Notes under the pieces: model-generated | The model's input: only the letters and a program-made list of their open reading frames with translations | Database searches by the model: none | What the model was told of the DNA's origin: nothing | Position numbers and translations under genes: made by a program | Assembly: GCA_015654725.1 (NCBI GenBank) | Contig: JAATGI010000236.1 | Span: 1-5,760 of the forward strand | DNA length: 5,760 nt | Direction of reading: 5' to 3' | From: Rhodospirillales bacterium | GTDB taxonomy: Bacteria > Pseudomonadota > Alphaproteobacteria > ATCC43930 > CGMCC-115725 | In this document: positions 1 through 5,760 of the stretch, piece after piece | Layout: each line of letters opens with the position of its first letter | Numbering within the stretch: the stretch's first letter is position 1

Positions 1-1
1 C

Positions 2-592
2 GGTGCCGGCGAGGGTGCCGCCGGTGCCGACCGAGGCGACGAAGGCATCGACCTTGCCGTCGGTCTGCTCCCAGATTTCCGGACCCGTGGTCTCGATATG
101 GGCGCGGCGGTTGGCGACATTGTCGAACTGGTTGGCCCAGATCGCGCCGCGCGGGTCGCTCTTGGCGATTTCGTCCGCGAGCCGCCCGGAATAACGCACG
201 TAATTGTCGGGATTGCTGTAGGGCACCGCCGGCACCAGGCGAAGATCGGCGCCGCACAGCGTCAGCATGTCCTTCTTTTCCTGGCTTTGCGTCTCGGGCA
301 TGACGATGACCGAGCGATAGCCGCGCGCATTGGCGACCAGCGCCAGGCCGATCCCGGTATTGCCCGCCGTGCCCTCGACGATGACGCCGCCGGGATGGAG
401 CGCGCCGCGTTCCTCGGCGTCCTTGACGATGAACCAGGCGGCGCGGTCCTTGACCGAGCCGCCGGGATTAAGGAACTCGGCCTTGCCCAGGATGGTGCAA
501 CCGGTCTCTTCCGAGGCGCGGCGCAGCTTGATGAGCGGCGTATTGCCGATGGTGTCGATGAAGCCGTCGCGAATCTGCATGGCGGCGATCAT
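2..592 (-). CDS. cysK: Cysteine synthase-type PLP-dependent enzyme (O-acetylserine sulfhydrylase family), N-terminal 197 codons, C-terminus off the left edge
   Basis: This is a fold-type II PLP enzyme. The family makes cysteine from O-acetylserine and sulfide in the cytoplasm. Translating the minus strand gives an uninterrupted 197-residue reading. IGNTPLIKL lies at residues 15-23. NPGGSVKDRAA at 42-52 carries the predicted PLP Schiff-base lysine K48. The substrate-loop motif GTAGNTGIG is at 74-82, MPETQSQEKK follows at about 101-110, and the PLP phosphate-binding loop GTGGT is at 189-193. Family members run to roughly 300-350 residues, so about a third or more is missing. An in-frame TAG at 596-598 leaves only ATG 592 or ATG 580 as starts. 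The shorter start gives MQIRDGFIDTIGNTP, which matches the usual CysK beginning well, and neither has a clear Shine-Dalgarno. The usual CysK loop is TSGNTG; here it is TAGNTG, suggesting a divergent subgroup. The gene is divergent from the transporter operon. Family call is firm; exact substrate is less so. Confidence 0.9.
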   Translation of the reverse strand, partial: MIAAMQIRDGFIDTIGNTPLIKLRRASEETGCTILGKAEFLNPGGSVKDRAAWFIVKDAEERGALHPGGVIVEGTAGNTGIGLALVANARGYRSVIVMPETQSQEKKDMLTLCGADLRLVPAVPYSNPDNYVRYSGRLADEIAKSDPRGAIWANQFDNVANRRAHIETTGPEIWEQTDGKVDAFVASVGTGGTLAGT

Positions 593-671
593 GGTCTATG
601 TGCTGGCGGCGGATCAAGCCGGTCGCTTTACCGAATTGACTCAAGCGAAGCCGCAAACCCACAATCGCCCC
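593..671. other. Divergent intergenic region between the cysteine synthase and transporter operon
   Basis: These 79 bases (91 if the cysteine synthase starts at 580) separate two divergent genes, so promoters for both should lie here or just inside the 5' ends. I see one weak sigma70-like candidate for the plus strand (636-665). A small odd palindrome, TTGACTCAA at 636-644, overlaps its -35 hexamer. A 6-bp inverted repeat, TCGCTT at 623-628 with AAGCGA at 643-648, could form a weak stem. No convincing minus-strand promoter, riboswitch or recognisable operator is visible. Confidence 0.6.
636..665 (+). promoter_or_regulatory. Candidate sigma70-type promoter for the transporter operon
   Basis: TTGACT at 636-641 matches the TTGACA -35 consensus at five of six bases. 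CACAAT at 660-665 matches TATAAT at four of six, with an 18-base spacer. Transcription would start about seven bases further on, essentially at the ATG at 672. That implies a leaderless or nearly leaderless mRNA, consistent with the lack of a Shine-Dalgarno before that ATG. The -10 match is weak and such matches arise by chance, so this is tentative. Confidence 0.3.
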
Positions 672-2258
672 ATGAACCATTGGAAATTGACGGCCCTCAC
701 TGTCCTCTTGGCCGGCCTCGCTGCCCCGGCGCTCGCCGACACGCCCAAGGACACGATCGTCATGGTCAAGCAGATCGACGACATCGTGTCGCTCGATCCG
801 GCCGAGGCCTATGAGATTTCAGGCGGCGAGGTAATCGGCAACACCTACGACCAACTGGTCGATTACGACCCCGGCGCGCCCGGCAAGATCAAGCCGGCGC
901 TGGCGACCTCATGGCGGATCGATCCCGACGGCAGGACCTTCACATTCATCTTGCGCGACGGCGTGCATTTCGAATCGGGCGCGCCGCTGACCGCTGCCGA
1001 TGCGGCGTTTTCGCTGCGGCGCGCGGTCGAGATCGACAAGGCGCCGGCGGTCACCCTCAACGCCATCGGCCTGACCAAGGACAATGTCGCGGACGCGGTC
1101 GTGGCGCTCGACGAGCATGCGCTCCAGATCAAATTGCCGAAGCCGCTGGCGCCGAGTTTCGTGCTGTTCTGCCTGACCTCGCTCACCGGCAGCATCCTCG
1201 ACAGCAAGACCGTTCTGGCGCACGAGGTCGATAAGGATAAGGGCCTCACCTGGCTCGCGAGCCATTGGGCCGGCACCGGGCCGTATCGCCTGGTGATGTG
1301 GCGGCCCAACGAATATTACGCGCTCGAAGCCAATCCCAATTATTGGGGCGACCCGCCCAAGTCCCGCCGGATCGTCGTGCGCGACGTCAAGGAGGCCGAG
1401 ATGCAGCGCCTGATGCTGCAACGGGGCGACGCCGATTACGCGCGCGACCTCGACAAGGTGCAGCTCGACGCGCTGGCGAAGGAGCCGGGCATCAAATTCG
1501 ATAAAGGCATCAAGACCAGCATCGACTATCTCGGCCTCAATCAGAAGAACCAATATCTGAGCAAGCCCGAGGTAATCGAGGCGTTGAAATATCTGGTCGA
1601 TTACGACGGCATCGCCGGCGCGATCCTGGGCGACTCGGCGGTCGTGCATCAAAGCTTCGAGCCGGTCGGCTTTCTCGGCGCCATCGATGACGCGCCCTAT
1701 CAGTTCGATCTCGCCAAGGCCAAGGCGCTGCTCGCCAAGGCGGGATTGGCGGACGGCTTTGCCGTGACGATGGATGTCAGGAACGGCTCGCCCTGGCCCG
1801 AGATCGCGCAGGCGATTCAGGCCAGCTTCGCCCAGGCCGGAATCAAGCTCGAACTCATTCCCGGCGACGGCAAGCAGGTGCTGACCAAATACCGCGCGCG
1901 CCATCACGATATTTTCCTCGGCGATTGGGCGCCGGACTATCCCGATCCGCACTCCAACGCGGAGGGCTTCATCACCAATCCCGACAATGGCGACGATTCC
2001 ACCGTGCGCACGCCGGCCTGGCGCAATTTCTGGCGCGACGCGGCGATGAACGACGCCGTCGCCGCGGCGCTGCTCGAACGCGACGACGCCAAGCGCGCCG
2101 GGCTTTACCAAGGCTTGCAACACGAATTCCAGCGCAAGGCGCCGTTCGTGATGCTGTTCGAGCATGTCGAGGTCGCCGCGCGCCGCGGCGATGTCAGCGG
2201 TCTCGGAATCGGCGTCAACACCTTGTTCGATCGTTACGACGGGATCGCGAAGCACTGA
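672..2258 (+). CDS. Peptide/nickel-type ABC transporter periplasmic solute-binding protein (SBP family 5, DppA/OppA-like)
   Basis: This 528-residue protein is the substrate receptor of the importer encoded downstream and would act in the periplasm. Residues 1-22 form a clear Sec signal peptide: a short basic start, a hydrophobic core, and ALA before D23 as the cleavage site. No lipobox cysteine is present and the only cysteine is C167. The signal peptide fixes the start at ATG 672; the frame is open further upstream, but extension would bury it and run across the divergent gene. Family-5 features include SLDPAEAYE at 40-48, GTGPYRL at 201-207, NPNYWG at 221-226, YLGLNQKN near 296-303 and WAPDYPDPHSN at 419-429. 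D422 appears to align with the aspartate that in DppA contacts the peptide amino group, which mildly favours a peptide-like ligand. Length is normal for the family. It is first in the operon, and its stop shares one base with the next start (TGATG). There is no obvious Shine-Dalgarno. Family is certain; ligand is unknown. Confidence 0.95.
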   Translation: MNHWKLTALTVLLAGLAAPALADTPKDTIVMVKQIDDIVSLDPAEAYEISGGEVIGNTYDQLVDYDPGAPGKIKPALATSWRIDPDGRTFTFILRDGVHFESGAPLTAADAAFSLRRAVEIDKAPAVTLNAIGLTKDNVADAVVALDEHALQIKLPKPLAPSFVLFCLTSLTGSILDSKTVLAHEVDKDKGLTWLASHWAGTGPYRLVMWRPNEYYALEANPNYWGDPPKSRRIVVRDVKEAEMQRLMLQRGDADYARDLDKVQLDALAKEPGIKFDKGIKTSIDYLGLNQKNQYLSKPEVIEALKYLVDYDGIAGAILGDSAVVHQSFEPVGFLGAIDDAPYQFDLAKAKALLAKAGLADGFAVTMDVRNGSPWPEIAQAIQASFAQAGIKLELIPGDGKQVLTKYRARHHDIFLGDWAPDYPDPHSNAEGFITNPDNGDDSTVRTPAWRNFWRDAAMNDAVAAALLERDDAKRAGLYQGLQHEFQRKAPFVMLFEHVEVAARRGDVSGLGIGVNTLFDRYDGIAKH

Positions 2259-3259
2259 TGTGGCGCGCCGCGCGGATTGTTCCGACCGCGGCGTTGACGC
2301 TTCTGGGCTTGCTGTTCGCCACCTTCCTCATCGCGCGCGTGGTGCCGATCGATCCGGTGCTCGCCATTCTTGGCGACCGCGCCTCGCCCGAAAGCTATGC
2401 GCGGGTTCACGCCGAGCTCGGGCTCGACCGGCCGATCTATGTCCAATTCGCGCGTTATCTCGCCGGCATCGCGCATCTCGATTTCGGCCGCTCGGCGCTG
2501 ACCCATAATCTCGTCACCGAGGATATCGGCCGCTTCTTCCCCGCCACCATCGAGTTGGCGACGGTCGCGACGGTCCTTGGCGTCGGTTTCGGCATTCCCG
2601 CCGGCGTCTGGGCGTCCTGGCGTCGCGGCCGCGCCGCCGACCACGCCATCCGCATGATCGGCCTGTTCGGCTATTCGGTGCCGGTATTCTGGCTCGGCAT
2701 GATGGCGCTCCTGGTTTTCTATGTGCAGCTGGGCTGGGCGGCGGGACCGGGACAAATCGACACCGGCTACGAGGATTTCGTCCCCGTCACGACCGGTTTT
2801 CTCGTCATCGACGCGGCGCTCGCGGGCGATTGGGCCGCGTTCGGGAACGCGGTCTCGCATCTCGTTCTGCCCGCCGCGGTGCTCGCTTATTTTTCCTTCG
2901 CCTATATCAGCCGGCTGACGCGGAGCTTCATGCTCCAGGAGTTGAGCCAGGAATACATCGTCGCCGCGCGCGCCAAGGGCCTGAGCGAGCGGCGTGTGCT
3001 CTGGGTCCATGCCTTCCGAAACGTTAGGCTGCCGCTCATTACCGTGATCGCGCTCAGCTATGCCAGCTTGCTCGAAGGCTCGGTGCTGACCGAGACCGTG
3101 TTCTCCTGGCCCGGCATCGGCCAATACATCACCAATTCGCTGCTCTCGATCGATATGAACGCGGTGCTGGGCGGCACGCTGGTGGTGGGCGTGGTGTTCA
3201 TCGCGCTCAATCTCTTGGCCGATCTGCTCTACCGGGTGCTGGACCCGCGCGCGCGATGA
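2258..3259 (+). CDS. ABC transporter permease, DppB/OppB/NikB type
   Basis: This 333-residue inner-membrane protein would be one half of the translocation channel. About six membrane segments can be read, near residues 9-29, 99-121, 132-156, 199-218, 260-280 and 303-327. A sizeable extracytoplasmic loop lies at about 160-195 between the third and fourth. The cytoplasmic EAA loop that docks on the ATPase is at about 232-260, with AARAKGL at 236-242 followed by HAFRN at 251-255. FSWPGIG at 282-288 is typical of the DppB branch. Length and order, directly after the binding protein and before the DppC-type permease, are canonical. The ATG at 2258 shares its A with the upstream stop, so translational coupling is likely. 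Only a weak purine run precedes it. The gene appears intact. Confidence 0.95.
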   Translation: MWRAARIVPTAALTLLGLLFATFLIARVVPIDPVLAILGDRASPESYARVHAELGLDRPIYVQFARYLAGIAHLDFGRSALTHNLVTEDIGRFFPATIELATVATVLGVGFGIPAGVWASWRRGRAADHAIRMIGLFGYSVPVFWLGMMALLVFYVQLGWAAGPGQIDTGYEDFVPVTTGFLVIDAALAGDWAAFGNAVSHLVLPAAVLAYFSFAYISRLTRSFMLQELSQEYIVAARAKGLSERRVLWVHAFRNVRLPLITVIALSYASLLEGSVLTETVFSWPGIGQYITNSLLSIDMNAVLGGTLVVGVVFIALNLLADLLYRVLDPRAR

Positions 3260-4152
3260 GCATGATCGGAGCGTGGCTCGCGAGCGACACGCCTTCGACC
3301 TATCGCCAGGCCGTTGCCGGGCGTTTCTGGCGCGGCACGCTCGGCCTTCGGCATCAGCCGATGATCTTGACGGGCACGTCCATCGTTCTCGTCTTCGCCG
3401 TGATCGCCATCGCGGCGCCGCTGATCGCGCCGTATTCGCCTACGGCGCAGGATTTGGCGCTCAATTTACGCCCGCCAAGCGCCGCGCATTGGCTTGGCAC
3501 CGATGAGCTCGGCCGCGATATTCTCGCGCGCCTCATCTGGGGCGCGCGCATCACCCTCGGCATCGTGGCGCTGGTCTCGGTCATCACCGCGCCGATCGGC
3601 CTCATCCTCGGCTGCGCCGCCGGCTATGCCGGCGGCTGGATCGAGGCGGCGCTGATGCGCGTGACCGATGTTTTCCTGGCGCTGCCGCGACTCATTCTGG
3701 CGCTCGCCTTCGTCGCGGCATCGGGGCCGGGGATCGAGAATGCCGTGCTCGCCATCGCCATCGTCGCCTGGCCGCCCTATGCCCGCGTCGCCCGCGCGGA
3801 GACGCTCGCCCTGAAACACGCCGAGTTCATCGAGGCGGCGCGATTGGCCGGCGCCTCGCCCTTGCGGATCGTGCTGCGTCATATCCTGCCGCTGTGCCTG
3901 CCGTCGGTGATCGTGCGCATGAGCCTCGACATGGCCGGCGTGATCCTGACGGCGGCGGGGCTGGGCTTTCTCGGCCTCGGCGCGCAGCCGCCATCGCCCG
4001 AATGGGGCGCGATGATCGCGTCCGGACGGCAATATATGGTCGATCAATGGTGGGTCGCGGCGATGCCCGGCATCGCCATTGCCGCTGTGAGCCTCGCCTT
4101 CAATCTTCTCGGCGACGGCATGCGCGATTGGCTCGATCCCAAACAGAAATGA
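3256..4152 (+). CDS. ABC transporter permease, DppC/OppC/NikC type
   Basis: This 298-residue inner-membrane protein is the second channel subunit. It has the extended cytoplasmic N-terminus usual for DppC proteins, then a first membrane helix at about 37-58. The DppC hallmark HWLGTDELGRDILARL is at 78-93. Further helices lie near 98-123, 136-157, 160-178, 214-244 and 267-287. The EAA coupling loop is at 190-212 (EFIEAARLAGASP, then RHILP). GLGFLGLGAQPPSPEWG at 235-251 is another strong branch signature. The start overlaps the preceding stop by four bases (ATGA). An alternative ATG six bases downstream (3262) would remove two residues and the overlap. No Shine-Dalgarno is seen, so coupling to the upstream gene is likely. 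Confidence 0.95.
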   Translation: MSMIGAWLASDTPSTYRQAVAGRFWRGTLGLRHQPMILTGTSIVLVFAVIAIAAPLIAPYSPTAQDLALNLRPPSAAHWLGTDELGRDILARLIWGARITLGIVALVSVITAPIGLILGCAAGYAGGWIEAALMRVTDVFLALPRLILALAFVAASGPGIENAVLAIAIVAWPPYARVARAETLALKHAEFIEAARLAGASPLRIVLRHILPLCLPSVIVRMSLDMAGVILTAAGLGFLGLGAQPPSPEWGAMIASGRQYMVDQWWVAAMPGIAIAAVSLAFNLLGDGMRDWLDPKQK

Positions 4153-4916
4153 CCGCGCCGCTCTTGGACATCGAGGATTTGTCGGTGCGGTTTGGCGGCC
4201 ACGAAGCGGTGCGCGGCGTGAGTTTTTCGATGGGCCGCGAACGGCTTGGCATTGTCGGCGAGTCCGGCGCCGGCAAATCCATGCTCGGCCGCGCGATTAT
4301 GCGATTGTCGCCGCCGGGCGCCGCGATGACAGCGAAGCGCTTGGCCTTCGACGGCATCGATCTTTTGCAGACGGATATGCGCGGGGTGAGGGGCAAGCGC
4401 ATCGGCCTGGTGTTCCAAGACCCGCGCTTTTCGCTTAACCCGGCCATGACGGTCGGCGAGCAGATCGAGGAGGTTCTGCGCGTCCATCGCTCGCTCCGGC
4501 CGCGCGCGGCGCGCGATGAGGCCCTCAAACTGATCGGGGGAATGCAGATCCGAGATCCGATCGCCGTCCTTCGCCGCTATCCGCACCAGCTCTCGGGCGG
4601 CATGGGCCAGCGCGCGATGATCGCGATGATGCTGGCGCCCAATCCCGATCTCTTGATCGCCGACGAGCCGACCTCGGCGCTCGATGCCAGCGTCGCGAGT
4701 GGCGTTCTCGCCTTGTTGGATCGCGAGGTCGCGCGGCGCGGCATGGCGATCATTCTCATCAGCCACGATCTCGATCTGGTCGCGTCCTTTTGCGACCGCG
4801 TGCTGGTGATGCTGGCGGGCGAGATCGTCGAGACGCTGGCGGCATCGAATCTCGCGGCGGCGCGGCATCCTTATACGCGCAAGCTCCTTTCGGCCCGTCT
4901 CAAGCTAGAAGCGTGA
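4149..4916 (+). CDS. ABC transporter ATP-binding protein, DppD/OppD/NikD type (short form)
   Basis: This 255-residue cytoplasmic ATPase is one half of the motor driving import. Walker A GESGAGKS is at 37-44, the Q-loop FQD at 89-91, the signature LSGGMGQR at 148-155, Walker B LLIADEP at 168-174 with catalytic E173, the D-loop SALD at 176-179 and the H-loop histidine H206. All core residues are present, so it should be active. It ends just after HPYTRKLLSA, at the point where DppD/OppD proteins continue into a C-terminal extension of several dozen residues. This length is close to NikD (about 254), so the short form is probably natural rather than a truncation. The start overlaps the permease stop by four bases (ATGA), and the stop overlaps the next start. 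Confidence 0.94.
   Translation: MTAPLLDIEDLSVRFGGHEAVRGVSFSMGRERLGIVGESGAGKSMLGRAIMRLSPPGAAMTAKRLAFDGIDLLQTDMRGVRGKRIGLVFQDPRFSLNPAMTVGEQIEEVLRVHRSLRPRAARDEALKLIGGMQIRDPIAVLRRYPHQLSGGMGQRAMIAMMLAPNPDLLIADEPTSALDASVASGVLALLDREVARRGMAIILISHDLDLVASFCDRVLVMLAGEIVETLAASNLAAARHPYTRKLLSARLKLEA
4574..4601 (+). repeat. 28-bp direct repeat, copy 1, in the first ATPase gene
   Basis: These 28 bases are identical to 5299-5326. They encode RYPHQLSGG, which contains the ABC signature start, in the same reading frame in both ATPase genes. Protein conservation explains most of the match; the unusual part is identity at every synonymous position. Confidence 0.85.
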
Positions 4917-5650
4917 TCGAGGCCCAGGCCATTACCGCGCGGCACGGCGCAAACGCCGTGGTGAGAGACGTGTCCTTCGCGGTCGCGGCCGGCGAAAGCT
5001 TCGGCATTGTCGGCGAATCCGGCTCGGGCAAATCGACCTTGCTGCGCGTGATCGCGGGGCTGCATGAGCATTGGTCGGGCGGCCTCGTCATCGACGGCAT
5101 GCCTCAGGGCCGGCGTCGGCCGCGCGGCTTCGGCCGCGTCGCGCAGATGGTGTTTCAAGACCCGTATGGCTCGCTGCATCCGCGCCAGACGGTGGATCGC
5201 GCGTTGGCCGAGCCGCTGATCGTGCAAGGGTTCGGCCATGACCGCGCGCGCATCCTAGCGGCGCTCGACGCGGTCGGGCTCGAAGCCCGGCATCGCTTCC
5301 GCTATCCGCACCAGCTCTCGGGCGGCCAGCGGCAGCGTGTCGCCATTGCGCGGGCGCTGATGCTGGAGCCGAAATTGCTGCTGCTTGACGAGCCGACTTC
5401 GGCGCTCGACGCGGCGGTGCAGGCCGAGATCGTGGCGCTGTTGGGCCGCTTGCGGGCCGAGCGCGGCGTGACGTTTATTTTGGTGAGCCATTCGCTCGCC
5501 GTGGTCGCGGCATCGTGCGAGCGCGCCGCCGTGATGCAAGAGGGGCTCTTCGTCGAGGAGGCCGCGATCGCCGATTTGCGCCGCGGCAATCTGCGCGATC
5601 CTTACGCGCGTGAACTTTTCGCGGCAAGCCTCGGCTTCCGGCGCGGCTGA
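4913..5650 (+). CDS. ABC transporter ATP-binding protein, DppF/OppF/NikE type (short form)
   Basis: This 245-residue cytoplasmic ATPase should pair with the preceding one. Walker A GESGSGKS is at 34-41, the Q-loop FQD at 81-83, the signature LSGGQRQR at 135-142, Walker B LLLLDEP at 155-161 with catalytic E160, the D-loop SALD at 163-166 and the H-loop histidine H193, here in SHSL rather than the common SHDL. All core motifs are intact. The start is taken as GTG 4913, which overlaps the previous stop by four bases (GTGA). The frame is open upstream, but only within the previous gene, and the protein begins properly as IEAQAITARHG. It ends shortly after DPYARELFAAS and so lacks the longer C-terminus of typical DppF/OppF. 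Its 3' end overlaps a converging minus-strand gene and carries a hairpin on the stop codon. Confidence 0.93.
   Translation: MIEAQAITARHGANAVVRDVSFAVAAGESFGIVGESGSGKSTLLRVIAGLHEHWSGGLVIDGMPQGRRRPRGFGRVAQMVFQDPYGSLHPRQTVDRALAEPLIVQGFGHDRARILAALDAVGLEARHRFRYPHQLSGGQRQRVAIARALMLEPKLLLLDEPTSALDAAVQAEIVALLGRLRAERGVTFILVSHSLAVVAASCERAAVMQEGLFVEEAAIADLRRGNLRDPYARELFAASLGFRRG
5299..5326 (+). repeat. 28-bp direct repeat, copy 2, in the second ATPase gene
   Basis: This is the second copy of the identical 28-base stretch at 4574-4601, at the equivalent place in the paralogous ATPase. The flanks diverge immediately on both sides (g versus t before, a versus c after). Confidence 0.85.
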
Positions 5651-5760
5651 AGCCAGCGCCGCTTCAGCCGGGCGCGGTTGGCGGCGAGCCAATAAAGTGC
5701 CACCGCGCCCGTCATGTTGCCGATCTCGCCCACGCGCAGCATGCGCATCGCGTCGCCGAA
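5602..5760 (-). CDS. Unidentified protein, C-terminal 52 residues, N-terminus off the right edge
   Basis: The minus strand is open from the right edge to a TAA at 5602-5604. The reading starts FGDAMRMLRVGEIGN, continues through a hydrophobic stretch (AVALYWLAA) and ends in a very basic tail rich in R and K. All of the first 20 codons from the edge (5760-5701) end in G or C, matching strong GC3 coding bias; the two other minus-strand frames and the plus strand fit less well. I do not recognise the family and assign no function. It converges on the transporter operon, and its last 49 bases (5602-5650) overlap the 3' end of the second ATPase gene. If that overlap is real, the basic tail is read antisense to the ATPase. 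An upstream sequence error or a different true frame cannot be excluded. Confidence 0.55.
   Translation of the reverse strand, partial: FGDAMRMLRVGEIGNMTGAVALYWLAANRARLKRRWLQPRRKPRLAAKSSRA
5644..5670. terminator. Perfect 10-bp hairpin at the operon's final stop codon, possible terminator
   Basis: CGGCTGAAGC at 5644-5653 is exactly complementary in reverse to GCTTCAGCCG at 5661-5670, with a 7-base loop. The stem is GC-rich and contains the TGA (5648-5650) of the last transporter gene. No T-run follows on the plus strand, so this is not a textbook intrinsic terminator. It could be a weak or Rho-assisted terminator or a 3'-end stabiliser. On the minus strand it lies inside the coding region of the converging gene. 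Confidence 0.35.

Noticed and set aside
330..671. N-terminal extension of the solute-binding protein upstream of 672
   Set aside because: The frame is open, but it would run antisense to the cysteine synthase and bury a textbook signal peptide that begins at 672.
593..671. Minus-strand promoter for the cysteine synthase
   Set aside because: TTGCGG/GGTAAA-like and TTGAGT-based pairs can be forced, but their -10 elements are too poor to annotate.
98..814. Long plus-strand open frame over the cysteine synthase and intergenic region
   Set aside because: It is antisense to a clearly recognisable CysK-family protein and matches no motif; an artefact of high GC.
909..2255. 448-codon minus-strand open frame opposite the binding protein gene
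   Set aside because: It is a shadow frame from GC-rich third positions on the coding strand. The composition is low in complexity and no family features are visible, while the plus strand encodes a full SBP family 5 protein.
2234..3124. 296-codon minus-strand open frame opposite the DppB-type permease
   Set aside because: It is dominated by charged residues typical of the complement of membrane protein codons; the plus strand is a full-length permease.
4044..4868. 274-codon minus-strand open frame opposite the first ATPase
   Set aside because: It is the antisense of conserved ATPase motifs and has no features of its own.
5255..5692. 145-codon minus-strand open frame near the right end
   Set aside because: It lies mainly opposite the second ATPase and starts at a TTG. 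The neighbouring minus frame running off the edge has far better codon bias.
1..5760. A novel system, mobile element, CRISPR array or RNA gene
   Set aside because: I saw no transposase, terminal inverted repeats, spaced short repeats, or tRNA/rRNA-like sequence. Every large stretch is explained by standard biosynthesis and transport genes.

Overview
The window looks like chromosomal DNA of a high-GC Gram-negative bacterium, most likely an alphaproteobacterium. The grounds are a very high G+C content with strong G/C preference at third codon positions, a Sec-type signal peptide on a periplasmic-type binding protein, and protein wording that resembles Hyphomicrobiales/Rhodospirillales homologues from memory. 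No database search was possible, so the taxonomic call is an inference.

Layout. (1) From the left edge to 592, on the minus strand, lies the N-terminal 197 codons of a PLP-dependent cysteine synthase-type enzyme (CysK-like); its C-terminal part is outside the window. (2) 593-671 is a 79-base divergent intergenic region with a weak candidate promoter for the plus-strand operon. (3) 672-5650 is a complete five-gene plus-strand operon for an ABC importer of the peptide/nickel (DppABCDF/OppABCDF/NikABCDE) class. It comprises a periplasmic solute-binding protein, two inner-membrane permeases and two ATPases. All four internal junctions are stop/start overlaps of 1 or 4 bases (TGATG, ATGA, ATGA, GTGA). 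(4) 5602-5760, on the minus strand, is the C-terminal end of an unidentified gene that converges on the operon and overlaps its last 49 bases. A perfect 10-bp hairpin sits on the last stop codon of the operon.

How the genes work together. The binding protein would capture a solute in the periplasm, probably a small peptide or peptide-like molecule. The two permeases form the membrane channel, and the two ATPases form the heterodimeric motor. The set is complete and all core motifs (Walker A/B, signature, H-loop, EAA loops, signal peptide) are intact, so the transporter is predicted to be functional. The substrate cannot be read from the sequence. The divergent cysteine synthase raises the possibility of a sulfur-containing peptide, but that rests on adjacency alone.

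Overall this is a fairly ordinary metabolic/transport region. I see no mobile element, CRISPR array, RNA gene or defence-like system, and no evidence of a new kind of system. The points worth a second look are modest: a possible leaderless first mRNA, the short ATPases without the usual C-terminal extension, an Ala-for-Ser change in the cysteine synthase substrate loop, a 28-bp identical stretch in the two ATPase genes, and the convergent overlap with a hairpin at the right end.
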